This document shows, piece by piece, positions 34,820-43,702 of a stretch of 64,000 nt of DNA. The stretch comes from JBJXGE01 sp046154185 (lineage in GTDB: Bacteria; Planctomycetota; UBA8108; UBA1146; JAJFFE01). The stretch spans positions 1 through 64,000 of the forward strand of contig JBJXGE010000076.1 in assembly GCA_046154185.1 (NCBI GenBank), in the 5' to 3' direction. The notes under the pieces were generated by a model. The model saw nothing but the letters and a program-made list of their open reading frames with translations, was not told the DNA's origin and searched no databases. The first letter of the stretch is position 1, and each line of letters opens with the position of its first letter. The translations under genes were made by a program, and so were the position numbers.

Positions 34820-35872
34820 ATGAACATGGATCAAGTACGCCTGGAGGCATTTCTCGGCAAGGCGGTCGGGGATCTCGGCGCCGCAATCGGCGCGGTGCTC
34901 ATCTCCATCGGCGACGAACTCGGGCTCTACCGCGCGCTCACGAAGCGGCCGCTCACCGCGGCGGAACTCGCGGCCGACACGAGCACCAACGAGCGCTACA
35001 TTCGAGAATGGCTCGGCGCGCAGGCGGCGGGTGGGTACGTGGACTACGATCCCGCAAGCGATCGCTACTCGCTCAACGCCGAACAAGCGCTTTGTCTGGC
35101 GGACCCGAACGGTCCAGTCGATCTGCCGGGCGCCTATTCCATCGTCCAGGATCTCTTCCATGTGCGGCAACGCGCGCTCGACAACTTTCGCACGGGGCGC
35201 GGCATGGAATGGGGAGAACACCATGCGTGCCTTTTTCACGGTACGGAGCGGTTTTTCCGCGCGAGCTACAACGCCAATCTGCTCGGCTCCTGGTTGCCCG
35301 CGTTGCATGGCGTAGTCGAGAAGCTTGAGCGCGGCGGCAAGGCCGCGGATGTGGGCTGCGGACACGGCGCGAGCACCATTCTGATGGCCAAAGCGTTTCC
35401 GCGCTCCCAGTTCATCGGTATTGACTACCACGCGGCCTCGATCGATACCGCGCGCGAGCGCGCGAAGGTCGCGGGAGTGAGCAATGCGCGATTCGAGATT
35501 GCGGATGCCACAGCTTACTCGGCCGTAGATCTCGACTTCATCGCGTTCTTCGATTGCCTCCATGATATGGCGGATCCTGTCGGCGCCGCGCGACACGCGC
35601 GCGCAGCGCTGACCGCCGAGGGCAGTTGTATGATCGTCGAGCCGTTCGCGGGCGACAACGTGGCCGACAATCTGAATCCCGTTGGACGCGTGTACTACGG
35701 CGCATCGACATTGATCTGCGTGCCCGTCTCGCTCGCGAAGCGCGGACCTGCGCTGGGAGCGCAAGCCGGGGAGCGCCGGTTGCGCGAGATCGTCGTCGAG
35801 CGCGGTGGCTTCACGCGTTTTCGACGCGCCACGGCCACGCCGTTCAATCTGGTGCTGGAGGCCCGGCCCTAA
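34820..35872 (+). CDS. SAM-dependent methyltransferase with winged-helix N-terminus (Rv2258c-like)
   Basis: A 350-residue protein. Residues about 20-90 form a winged-helix dimerisation region (LYRALTKRPLTAAELAADT, RYIREWLGAQAAGGYV). A class I methyltransferase follows, with ADVGCGHGASTILMAKAFP, the acidic strand GIDYH and an FFDCLHDMADP post-motif. The architecture matches the Rv2258c-type family of small-molecule methyltransferases, whose substrates are mostly unknown. ATG 34820 and ATG 34826 are both usable. Divergence from a TetR gene suggests ligand-induced expression. Confidence 0.85.
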   Translation: MNMDQVRLEAFLGKAVGDLGAAIGAVLISIGDELGLYRALTKRPLTAAELAADTSTNERYIREWLGAQAAGGYVDYDPASDRYSLNAEQALCLADPNGPVDLPGAYSIVQDLFHVRQRALDNFRTGRGMEWGEHHACLFHGTERFFRASYNANLLGSWLPALHGVVEKLERGGKAADVGCGHGASTILMAKAFPRSQFIGIDYHAASIDTARERAKVAGVSNARFEIADATAYSAVDLDFIAFFDCLHDMADPVGAARHARAALTAEGSCMIVEPFAGDNVADNLNPVGRVYYGASTLICVPVSLAKRGPALGAQAGERRLREIVVERGGFTRFRRATATPFNLVLEARP

Positions 35873-35939
35873 AGTCCGCGGCGCGAACGACAACCGCGCG
35901 GGAAGTCCGAGTAGTTGACGGAGACCGTGGTCGGCACGG

Positions 35940-36371
35940 ATGAACACACTACGCCTCGGCTTCTTCTCCCAGTTTCGCGGAAGTGACACGTTGTTGTTTC
36001 ACGGCGATGGGGACGGTCTCCGCCTCCTCGCGCAAACGATGCGTGGATTGTCGACGCCCGGCGCCCTATCTGTTGCGCTGCACGAATTGCCATTTGTAGA
36101 GATTCATCACGACGTTCGGGTCGTCGCGGCTCAGGAGAAACGTGACCGTGGCGTCTGGAGACAAAGTGAAAACGTGTTCCTGTGGCGACGCTCGCCCTTG
36201 GGATGGTTGGAGGCCGCCGAGAAGGTCGAAGTGCTCGTTGTCGCCAGCCACGGGCATCAGTACATCGAAGAAGAACGCCGAATCACGGTGATGGTCTCGC
36301 GCGACGAATATGGACCGGAGTGGTGGGCGGAACACGGATCGAAAAGGTCGAGCACGGAAAACGACCCGTAA
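35940..36371 (+). CDS. hypothetical protein, 143 residues
   Basis: No family is recognised. The first 75 residues look like mixed beta strands (LRLGFFSQFRGSDTLLFHGD, ALSVALHELPFVEIHHDVRV). The end is acidic (VMVSRDEYGPEWWAEHG), and a VLVVASHGHQYIEEE strand lies before it. No signal peptide or membrane segment is seen. The start at ATG 35940 has only a weak ribosome-binding site. It converges on the gene ending at 36377 with five bases between, and the two may form a small accessory module. Confidence 0.55.
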   Translation: MNTLRLGFFSQFRGSDTLLFHGDGDGLRLLAQTMRGLSTPGALSVALHELPFVEIHHDVRVVAAQEKRDRGVWRQSENVFLWRRSPLGWLEAAEKVEVLVVASHGHQYIEEERRITVMVSRDEYGPEWWAEHGSKRSSTENDP

Positions 36372-36376
36372 CCGCT

Positions 36377-36736
36377 TTACTTGGACGGCGCCACCGACTT
36401 CGGCTTGACTTGAACGAAAATCTCTTTCGGTGCTTCGTCGAAGTACTTGAGAAGCGCGGGACAGAGCCAGGCGTCGATGGCGAGCTGGGGAGAGTAGTAC
36501 CAGTCACCACTTCCTTCCTTGCGTTGCCACTCCAGGCGCAGTTGATGCCCCGGAAACTCACTGCCCGAGAACAGCAGAATGAAACCCTGGTCCGCGTTGG
36601 GGATGTTCGCGACGACGCGGTCAATCATGGTGTCGGCGCCGCTCACGAACGGCTCTTGCTGGAGACCGACTCGCGGATCATCAAAGACCCACATGTCTAG
36701 GTACTTGTATGGCGCGATGACGTTGATGGCATTCAT
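36377..36736 (-). CDS. small conserved protein resembling DUF6717
   Basis: A 119-residue soluble protein with a distinctive start, NVIAPYKYLDMWVFDDPRVG, followed by LQQEPFVSGADTMID. It then has ILLFSGSEFPGHQLRLEW, DWYYSPQL and WLCPALLKYFDEAPKEIFVQ. This pattern recalls the uncharacterised DUF6717 family, recognised from memory, so the name is tentative. The function is unknown. It is convergent with the 143-residue hypothetical gene and divergent from the SenB-like glycosyltransferase. Confidence 0.65.
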   Translation of the reverse strand: MNAINVIAPYKYLDMWVFDDPRVGLQQEPFVSGADTMIDRVVANIPNADQGFILLFSGSEFPGHQLRLEWQRKEGSGDWYYSPQLAIDAWLCPALLKYFDEAPKEIFVQVKPKSVAPSK

Positions 36737-36991
36737 GGAGCGCTCGATCTTCTGTTGAGCTGACTCGCACGTGTCGCAGAACTTATTCGCGTCTGCCTTT
36801 CAAGAACACACTTCGAAACGCTGCGGTCCCAGGGGCTGGAGTATAGCGAATGCAACAACTCGGCGACCCGACTGCATTGGTGCGGTCGCGACCTCTGGCG
36901 CCGGGGCGGCCCAAGTCGCATGATTCCGTCCTTTCACAAAGACGCACAGCGCGACTCCGGCGACGCCGGGGTTGTCGAGTGGGAGCGGTGC

Positions 36992-37984
36992 ATGCGCATC
37001 TTGATCGTAACGCCGGCGCCGGCGGGCTCGAGACTTGGCAACAGGGTGACAGCGCTCCGATGGGCGCGACTGTTGCGGCAGGCCGGACATCGCGTGACCG
37101 TGCGCGAGCGCTTTGACCGCCAAGTCTGCGATGTGTTCATTGCGCTCCACGCGCGGAAAAGTGCGGCGGCGATCGAGGGATTTCACGCGGCCTATCCGCA
37201 CCAACCCATCGTGCTCGCACTCACCGGTACCGATCTCTATCAGGATCTGCCGACCTCGGCCGATGCGCAGCGGGCACTTGAGCGCGCGACGCGGTGCATC
37301 GTGCTGCAGGAGCTCGCGCTTGCGGAGTTGCCGGCGCCGGCGCGGGCGAAGACGCGCGTCATCTATCAATCGGTGACTGTCCCGCGGCGAATTCCGCGCA
37401 AACCGCGCGACGTGTTTCGCGTGTGCGTGCTCGGTCATCTGCGCGATGTCAAGGATCCGCTGCGTACGGCGGCGGCCGCGCGGCTCTTGCCAGCGAGCTC
37501 ACGCGTGCAAGTGCTCCACATCGGCGCGGCGTTGTCGAATGCGATGCGCGACGCCGCCGAGGCCGAGATGCGCGCGAATCCCCGTTATCGCTGGATCGGC
37601 GAAGTCAGTCGCACGACCGCGCTTCGCCAGCTCGGCGCGAGCCATGTGCTGTCGCTCACGTCGATTCACGAAGGCGGCGCAAACGTCGTCTCGGAAGCGT
37701 GCGTGCTCGGCGTCCCGGTCATCACAAGCCGCATTCCCGGTTCGCTCGGTCTCCTCGGCGCCGACTACCCGGGCATTTTCGCGGTCGGCGATACTCAGGA
37801 ACTCGCCGTGCTGCTGGAGCGCATCGAGCACGATGCGCCGTTTCTCTCCGAACTCACCAAACGAAGCGTCGCGCGAGCGCCACTCTTTGCGCCAGAACGA
37901 GAACTCCGGGCGCTTGCGGAATTGCTCAGGGAACTGCCAGCGTCACGAGGCACCGGCGGTCGAACCAGAGTCGACGAATCCTGA
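36992..37984 (+). CDS. senB: SenB-type glycosyltransferase (TIGR04348 family)
   Basis: A 330-residue GT-B fold enzyme. Its sequence follows SenB, the selenosugar synthase that joins selenophosphate to UDP-GlcNAc in selenoneine biosynthesis. Shared blocks are MRILIVTPAPAGSRLGNRVT, ALHARKSAAA, LALTGTDLYQDLPTS, RVIYQSV, VLGHLRDVKDP, HEGGANVVSEA, PVITSRIPGSLGLLGADYPG and the end APLFAPERE. The start at ATG 36992 has GGGAG seven bases upstream. No senA (selenoneine synthase) or senC/selD-like gene is present around it, so its true substrate here is uncertain; the wider family contains stand-alone members. Confidence 0.78.
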   Translation: MRILIVTPAPAGSRLGNRVTALRWARLLRQAGHRVTVRERFDRQVCDVFIALHARKSAAAIEGFHAAYPHQPIVLALTGTDLYQDLPTSADAQRALERATRCIVLQELALAELPAPARAKTRVIYQSVTVPRRIPRKPRDVFRVCVLGHLRDVKDPLRTAAAARLLPASSRVQVLHIGAALSNAMRDAAEAEMRANPRYRWIGEVSRTTALRQLGASHVLSLTSIHEGGANVVSEACVLGVPVITSRIPGSLGLLGADYPGIFAVGDTQELAVLLERIEHDAPFLSELTKRSVARAPLFAPERELRALAELLRELPASRGTGGRTRVDES

Positions 37985-38124
37985 GGCGGAGCCGCGCTAC
38001 GTCGCACGCGTTCAGGGTGCGACTCCGCGATTTTTCGCCAACGATAGCCTTCCACCGGAATCGTCGATGACAGCGGCGTCCGACGCGGCTATCTTGTGCC
38101 GCTCGTTTTTGAGAGGACTGGTGA

Positions 38125-39183
38125 TTGACAGACTTAGTTGTGTTGCTGCAGTCGGGTACGACGTTTTGGAGTGGCCAGATCTGGCTGTACACGGGTTTCA
38201 TCTTGTTCGTGCTCGCGATGCTCGCGCTCGACCTCGGCGTCTTCAATCGCCAGGCCCATGTGATTGGCACGCGCGAGGCGCTCAAGTGGACGGCGGTTTG
38301 CGTCGGTCTTGCTGCGCTCTTTAGCGGCGTCGTTTATTTCATCTACGAACACCACTGGCTCGGTATCGGTCTCGACGTGCCGCATCACAACGGCGTACGC
38401 GAGAATCTCGGCGGCATGCAAGCGATGCTGTTGTTCATCACCGGGTATCTCATCGAATACACGCTGAGTATGGACAACATTTTCGTCATCGCGATTATCT
38501 TCGGGCACTTCCGCGTGCCGCCGACTCTGCAACATCGCGTGTTGTTTTGGGGTGTGCTCGGCGCGCTCGTCATGCGCGGCGTCATGATCGCGGCCGGCGC
38601 GGCCGTCATCTCAAACCTCCATTGGATTATCTATGTGTTTGGCGGCCTGCTCGTCGTCACCGCCGTCAAAATGCTGATTGTCTCCGAGAAAGATGTCGAG
38701 GTGGAACGGACATGGGCCGTGCGCCTCGCGCGACGGATTTTCCCATTTACTCCTGAGTACGACGGCGAGCGGTTCTTCACGGTGCTGAAAAGCGGCGCGC
38801 TCGCGGGCCGGCGCGCGATGACTCCCCTTTTTCTGACGCTGATCGTGGTCGAGGTCACGGACTTGATTTTCGCGGTCGACTCGATTCCGGCGATCTTCGC
38901 CATCACGCTCGACCCCTTTATCGTCTTTACGTCGAACATCTTCGCGATTCTCGGGCTGCGCTCGCTCTACTTTGCACTCGCCGGTCTCATGAACAAGTTC
39001 GCGTACTTGCAAGTGAGCCTCGCGTTCGTGCTGCTCTTCGTCGGACTCAAAATGCTGCTCGCCGAGAAATTCGAGATCTCGCCGCTCAACTCGCTCAGTA
39101 TCATCGTCGCGATCCTCATGTTCGGAATCTTCGCGTCGATCTATGTGACGCGCCGCAACGGCGGCGGCAAGCCCGCCGAGTGA
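38125..39183 (+). CDS. TerC/Alx-family integral membrane protein
   Basis: A 352-residue protein with about nine membrane helices. Family motifs are present: ALDLGVFNRQAHVIG, GYLIEYTLSMDNIFVIAIIF, FWGVLGALVMRGVMI, VVEVTDLIFAVDSIPAIFAI and LAGLMNKFAYLQ. The acidic residues in the membrane motifs suggest ion transport. The Alx/TerC group is linked to manganese export and tellurium resistance. TTG 38125 is the start, eight bases after GAGAGGA. A GNAT gene follows 12 bases later. Confidence 0.9.
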   Translation: MTDLVVLLQSGTTFWSGQIWLYTGFILFVLAMLALDLGVFNRQAHVIGTREALKWTAVCVGLAALFSGVVYFIYEHHWLGIGLDVPHHNGVRENLGGMQAMLLFITGYLIEYTLSMDNIFVIAIIFGHFRVPPTLQHRVLFWGVLGALVMRGVMIAAGAAVISNLHWIIYVFGGLLVVTAVKMLIVSEKDVEVERTWAVRLARRIFPFTPEYDGERFFTVLKSGALAGRRAMTPLFLTLIVVEVTDLIFAVDSIPAIFAITLDPFIVFTSNIFAILGLRSLYFALAGLMNKFAYLQVSLAFVLLFVGLKMLLAEKFEISPLNSLSIIVAILMFGIFASIYVTRRNGGGKPAE

Positions 39184-39195
39184 AGGGGGTCTCGC

Positions 39196-40182
39196 ATGCT
39201 GGTCTTCATCGGCCGCGCGCCGGCGAGCACGGCGGAGATTTGCGCCGAGATCGCCACCACGACGATTGGGTCGCGCATGGAACCCTTCGCGGCGATCGTC
39301 GCCGCGCCGTCCGCGGGCGGCCTTGAATGGCACGAAGCGCCCGATAGCACTCGCGATTTCTTGACGAGTCAACTCGGCCCTTGGCAAGAACTCGGCTATG
39401 AGAGTTTCGCCATACTGTTGCCAGGCAGCAATCTGGCGACAGAGATCGTGCGCGAACACGCACGCACACTCGCCTTTTTTCTCAAGCGCACAGCGGCGCA
39501 GCGGGCTTGGTTCTTGTGCGCCTCTGCCGCTACCGCCACCTCCACGACCGCGTTCGCGAGCTGGCTCGAACGCAAGTGCTCGAAAATCGGCGGCGCACAT
39601 GACGCCGCCTTACAACTCGCGCCCGCCGAGCCGCCGCCGATTTGTCTCGAGACACCGCGCTTACTGCTCACGTTCGCCGAACCCGCTCAGATCGAGGGCT
39701 ACTACCGCGCGATTTGCGATTCGAATATGTTTGACACCCTGCTCTGGGACGGACCGGACAATGTACAAGCGCTCCACGACCACACGCTCAAGAGCCGTCA
39801 GCTCTACGCGCTCGGGCCTGAGCATGCTCTGAATCTCGCGATCATTGAGAAGTCGACGCGGCAACTCATCGGCGGCGTGAGTTGGCGACCACTCGCGACC
39901 GATCCGTTGTATGGGACGATCGGCTACACGCTCGAGCCAAAGAGTCACGGTCGCGGATACGCGACCGAAGCGACGCAACGGCTCGTGGCGCACGTCTTCG
40001 ACGCGCTCGAGGCCGAACGCATCGAAGCCGAGGTCTTCCTCGGCAACGACGCCTCACGGCGCGTGCTCGAAAAGTGCGGCTTCTCCCAGGAAAGCGTTCG
40101 CCGCGCTTCGGTCGTGAAGCGCGGCGAACGGCTCGATGAATGGGTCTATGCGCTAACGCGCGCGGATTGGCGACGTCGGTAG
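39196..40182 (+). CDS. GNAT acetyltransferase (RimJ/RimL type) with extra N-terminal domain
   Basis: A 328-residue protein. The C-terminal half, about 150-325, is a RimJ/RimL-like N-acetyltransferase: LETPRLLLTFAEP at the start, IGYTLEPKSHGRGYATEA as acetyl-CoA loop, and EVFLGNDASRRVLEKCGF. The N-terminal 145 residues carry SLG-free mixed alpha/beta sequence (FAAIVAAPSAGGLEWHEAP) and are not recognised. The fused part may be a second degenerate domain. It probably shares a transcript with terC. It converges on the FG-GAP protein gene with five bases between stops. Confidence 0.75.
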   Translation: MLVFIGRAPASTAEICAEIATTTIGSRMEPFAAIVAAPSAGGLEWHEAPDSTRDFLTSQLGPWQELGYESFAILLPGSNLATEIVREHARTLAFFLKRTAAQRAWFLCASAATATSTTAFASWLERKCSKIGGAHDAALQLAPAEPPPICLETPRLLLTFAEPAQIEGYYRAICDSNMFDTLLWDGPDNVQALHDHTLKSRQLYALGPEHALNLAIIEKSTRQLIGGVSWRPLATDPLYGTIGYTLEPKSHGRGYATEATQRLVAHVFDALEAERIEAEVFLGNDASRRVLEKCGFSQESVRRASVVKRGERLDEWVYALTRADWRRR

Positions 40183-40187
40183 CGACT

Positions 40188-41951
40188 TCACGGGCACGCG
40201 GTGTGAATCGTGCACGGGAGACTATCGGTCGTCGGATCGGTTCCGCACAACGGGCTCGGCAGCGGCGGCGGCGCACCCAAACTGAACAAGTAGGTCAACA
40301 AGAAGATCGGGTCGGCGATATTCTCGCCGCCGTCGTCATTGAAGTCGCACGCGTCCGTGCAGGTCGTCGACGGCGTCGGTCCGAACAAGACGTCGAGCTC
40401 AAAGATCGCGTCGCCGAGGTTTATGCCGCCATCCTGGTTGCAGTCGCCACGCACCAACTCAACGGTCGGCGGCAAGATGGGGCCATCCTGCTGCATGAGC
40501 GTGACGGTGTCGTCGAGCTCGTCGACGAGCGCTATGTCCATGTCGCCGTCGTTATCGATATCCATGAGAATCGCGCACGACGCAGCGTTGGTCGCCGGGA
40601 ACTCTTGGTAAAACGCGAACACGCCGCCGCCGATATTCTCGAGCACGGTGAAGTCGCCGGAGAAACTCGAAATCACCCAGTCGAGATCGCCATCGCCATC
40701 GAGATCGCCGAGATCGGACGCAATTGCCGAAGGATCGACCGAATACCACGCGATTCCGGAGAATCCGCCGAGACCATTGCCGAGCGAAATCGAACCCTCG
40801 TTGGAGAAGCTGTTCGCGCTTGCCACGTCGACGTGCCCGTCGCCGTTTACGTCGCCGGTCGCTAGCATCCACGTGCCGCCGACGCCGGATTGCACGCTTG
40901 CGAGCGCAAACGTGCCGTTGCCGAGTCCACGACGCACAATGAGCTGCTCACCGTAAATGGCGCCGATCACGATATCGAGAATCCCATCCTCATCGAAGTC
41001 ACCCGCCGAAATCGTCCACTCGCCCGAGCCGCCGCCTTCAAAAGATGTGGCGGCGCCGAAAACGCCGCTGCCGTTGTTGAGCAGCAGCGACACGTTGTCG
41101 GAAACGCTGTTGGTGGTGACGAGATCGGTGTCGCCATCGCCGTCGACGTCAAGCGCGGCGATCCCGTGATTGCCGACGCCGACAGGGATCACTTGTTGCG
41201 GCTGAAACGAGCCGTTGCCATTCCCGAGCAACACCGAAACGGTCGAGACCCCAGCATTGCAGACCGCGAGATCGACATGACCGTCGCGATTAAAATCCGA
41301 CGGCTCGTTGGGGCTTCCTTGGTCCTGAATAGGCGTCGGTGGCGCGAGCATGCTGCCGAAGAGACCACTGCCGTCGGCGAGGTTCAGGTAGACGCGCAAA
41401 TCGGAGGTGTCTTCGTTGACGATCGCCAAGTCGACGTAGCCATCTTCATTCAAGTCGGAACCGACGCCCCCGTAGGAACGCGTCGATTGGAAAGGCGTCG
41501 TGCGCGTCGAGAATGTCACCAGCTCTTCAAAGTTGAGGGTCGAGGGTTGAGACGCCGTCCAAAATATGAATGAGTAACCGGCCGCGCGCAAAAACGAGCC
41601 GCCCACCGCTTGGATGTCGTGCGACAGAATCACCATCACACTCTCACCCGTGAAAAACGGTTGGTTGGGCGTCAGCGTGACGGATTGCCCGCCGCCGGAG
41701 AACGAGAACGTGCCGACCGCGGTGCCACTCCAGCGGCCGAAAGCCCAGAAGCTGTTCGACGTCACGCTCGCGGGGTTCACCGGTTGGTCAAATGTCACGG
41801 TGATCGACGAGTTGGTTGGCGCCGTGATCGTATTGAGCGTCGGAGTCGTCCCCGTCACTTCGATTGCGTTCGCTCGTGGTGAAACGAGGAGCGCCAAAGT
41901 GCCGACTATGATGATGGTCATGTTGTTGTACGTCAGCGTAAGGCGATGCAT
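40188..41951 (-). CDS. secreted FG-GAP/VCBS repeat protein with Ig-like domain and dockerin-like tail
   Basis: A 587-residue exported protein from ATG 41951 (GGAGG upstream). The signal peptide ends RANA. Residues about 30-130 form a Big_5/SbsA-like Ig domain (SITVTFDQPVNPASVTSNSF). Six or so FG-GAP repeats follow, with calcium loops such as DLNEDGYVDLAI, DFNRDGHVDLAV, DVDGDGDTDLVT and DFDEDGILDIVI, likely forming a propeller. The tail is VRGDCNQDGGINLGDAI, ACDFNDDGGENIADPI, ending HTACP. Such proteins are usually surface adhesins or binding proteins; the ligand is unknown. Confidence 0.85.
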   Translation of the reverse strand: MHRLTLTYNNMTIIIVGTLALLVSPRANAIEVTGTTPTLNTITAPTNSSITVTFDQPVNPASVTSNSFWAFGRWSGTAVGTFSFSGGGQSVTLTPNQPFFTGESVMVILSHDIQAVGGSFLRAAGYSFIFWTASQPSTLNFEELVTFSTRTTPFQSTRSYGGVGSDLNEDGYVDLAIVNEDTSDLRVYLNLADGSGLFGSMLAPPTPIQDQGSPNEPSDFNRDGHVDLAVCNAGVSTVSVLLGNGNGSFQPQQVIPVGVGNHGIAALDVDGDGDTDLVTTNSVSDNVSLLLNNGSGVFGAATSFEGGGSGEWTISAGDFDEDGILDIVIGAIYGEQLIVRRGLGNGTFALASVQSGVGGTWMLATGDVNGDGHVDVASANSFSNEGSISLGNGLGGFSGIAWYSVDPSAIASDLGDLDGDGDLDWVISSFSGDFTVLENIGGGVFAFYQEFPATNAASCAILMDIDNDGDMDIALVDELDDTVTLMQQDGPILPPTVELVRGDCNQDGGINLGDAIFELDVLFGPTPSTTCTDACDFNDDGGENIADPIFLLTYLFSLGAPPPLPSPLCGTDPTTDSLPCTIHTACP

Positions 41952-42073
41952 CGCTCTCTCCTCCATTGGAATTGTGCGCTTGAGCCCATCCGCTCGGCGG
42001 TGCCACACCGCTCCGAACTACGCGAAGTATAGCTGTGGCACCTCGGAAAACAAAAACACTTCACGCACGACGA

Positions 42074-42604
42074 TCAGGCGGACGGTGACGGCGCCGCCGT
42101 GGACGAGGGCGGATCGGGTAATCCCGTCGCTCGCAACAGTGCGCCTTCGAGATACGTGAGCAAATGCAGCAAGAAGTAACTTTCTCGTTGCTCCCGCTCC
42201 GGCTGCTGTTCCTTCTCCCAGTGATCGTTCTCGATACCGAGCTCGGTACCAAAAACGAGTCGCATGTCATTCAAGAACTGCAGCACCGTGTCGAAATACT
42301 GCTCCGGAATCGTCAAAACCGCTTCGTCACCCGTCACGCGCACGCCGCGCAACAATTGCGAAACGGTCTTGAGGCCCGCGCGCTTTCGATCGCGCAGATC
42401 ATTGCCGAGTAAGCGCGCGTACTCTTCCTGCATCGGAACGTCGTCATACGCGGGAGGAAATAGGCGGCGCACGACGCGATTCTGGAAATCGAGATTCGCG
42501 AGCAACGCATCGAGTCGCTCCGGCAACTTCTCGAGGATGCGCACGATTCCGGCCGGCAACGAGACCTGACACACGCCTTTGGCGCCGCGCTCCGCTTCAA
42601 ACAT
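42074..42604 (-). CDS. DUF2017 family protein
   Basis: A 176-residue soluble helical protein resembling DUF2017, a family often encoded beside clpS. Key stretches are MQEEYARLLGNDLRDRKRAGL and FLNDMRLVFGTELGIEND. Its ATG touches the clpS stop codon (TAG immediately followed by ATG), so translation is probably coupled. A role in the ClpS/ClpP proteolytic pathway is suggested only by this linkage. The C-terminus is Pro/Ser/Ala-rich. Confidence 0.75.
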   Translation of the reverse strand: MFEAERGAKGVCQVSLPAGIVRILEKLPERLDALLANLDFQNRVVRRLFPPAYDDVPMQEEYARLLGNDLRDRKRAGLKTVSQLLRGVRVTGDEAVLTIPEQYFDTVLQFLNDMRLVFGTELGIENDHWEKEQQPEREQRESYFLLHLLTYLEGALLRATGLPDPPSSTAAPSPSA

Positions 42605-42916
42605 CTAGGCTAACTTTTCCATCGTCGCTTGCAGGCCGTACGCGTGCAGCCGACCGACGTAGTATTCCGCTCGTTCGCGCTCGACGCTCGCGACGATCGA
42701 TCTTCCTTCTTGGTGCACTTGCATCATGAGGGTCGTCGCCTTCTCGATCGGGTAGCCGAAGAGACGCTGAATTACATACGTGACGTATGTCATCAAATTG
42801 ATCGGATCATTCCAAACGACGACATTCCACAGCCGGTCCAGATTGGTTTCCGGCAGCGTCTTGACATCGGGTTGCTCGCTCGGGCGAGGGTTTTGTTGGG
42901 ATGCGTCTTCCGACAT
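42605..42916 (-). CDS. clpS: ATP-dependent Clp protease adaptor ClpS
   Basis: A 103-residue adaptor that delivers N-degron substrates to ClpA/ClpC. The N-terminal 28 residues are polar and disordered. The fold begins LWNVVVWNDPINLMTYVTYV, continues with LFGYPIEKATTLMMQVHQEG, and ends AEYYVGRLHAYGLQATME. The Asn-Asp pair that binds substrate amino termini is present in WNDP. I chose ATG 42916 because the upstream extension overlaps debris. It is directly followed by the DUF2017 gene. Confidence 0.9.
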   Translation of the reverse strand: MSEDASQQNPRPSEQPDVKTLPETNLDRLWNVVVWNDPINLMTYVTYVIQRLFGYPIEKATTLMMQVHQEGRSIVASVERERAEYYVGRLHAYGLQATMEKLA

Positions 42917-43005
42917 GGGCCGAGATACTACTGCCGACGCCCGCCCTCCAACAAGTCGGTTCGTTGCACCCAGCAAACCGCGTCCGGATCAGCTTTACGG
43001 TGCGT

Positions 43006-43224
43006 TCACGGCGACGCGGGATCCGCCAATTGTGCGCCGAAGCGCTCCCGTTCGACCGGCGTGTACGCGCGCGGAACGGCGCGGCGGGCCACAGCCAGCA
43101 ACTCGTTCGCGTCGACGTACCAACGTCGCGCTGTGCGGTCGAAGGACGCGGTGATCACACGTCGACCATCCGCCGAGAACTCGGCCGACCAGACGACACC
43201 GTCGTGACCTGCAAGCACGGTCTT
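43006..43224 (-). pseudogene. remnant of a WD40-repeat protein C-terminus
   Basis: On the minus strand the frame reads LAGHDGVVWSAEFSADGR, then RVITASFDRTARRWYVD, then ELLAVARRAVPRAYTPVERE. This is one WD40 repeat plus the tail typical of planctomycete WD40/serine-kinase proteins. The N-terminal repeats and any kinase domain are missing, and no start or ribosome-binding site precedes it. It therefore looks like the 3' stump of a deleted gene. Confidence 0.65.
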
Positions 43225-43288
43225 GAGGGCGCCACCGATCGTCCACATCGGGTTGCTCTCGGGGACGTTCGCGGCGAGCCCGCTGCAC

Positions 43289-43600
43289 ATGGCCGCGCTC
43301 AACGCGGTGCAGCTCGTGCGTTACCAAGACTTCGGCGCCTTCCTGCGCCGCGGCGATGCAAATGGCGATGACGCCGTCGACATCGCGGATCCGATCACGC
43401 TGCTCGCGTAGTTGTTCGGCGCCGGCGCTGGCCCGAGCTGCAAAGACGGGTTTGATGCGAACGACGACGGCGCCATCGATGTCGCCGATCCGATCGCCGT
43501 ACTCAACGCGCTCTTCGGCCTCGGCCCCATGATCGCCGACGAATGTCTCCCCGACTTCACGGCGGACGCCTTGAGCTGCGTCACGGCTGGGTGTCCGTAG
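43289..43600 (+). pseudogene. broken dockerin-tail gene fragment
   Basis: The + strand encodes the usual two-part tail, FLRRGDANGDDAVDIADPI and then GFDANDDGAIDVADPI ending VTAGCP. An in-frame TAG stop at 43409-43411 falls between the two calcium repeats (after TLLA). Only about 15 residues precede the tail, so the catalytic or binding part of the protein is gone. It abuts the WD40 stump on the other strand. Confidence 0.75.
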
Positions 43601-43702
43601 CGGAGCGCAGGGAGCGCGGGCGAGAAATCCGCGCTCCCAAATATCTCCGCGACGGGCCAGCCATCCTCTATCATGCCGCGCCTACGGATGAAGGAGCGCG
43701 AC

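Noticed and set aside
36992..39183. A selenoneine or tellurite-resistance cluster
   Set aside because: Only SenB- and TerC-type genes are adjacent. No senA, senC/selD or other ter genes are present, so no such cluster can be claimed.
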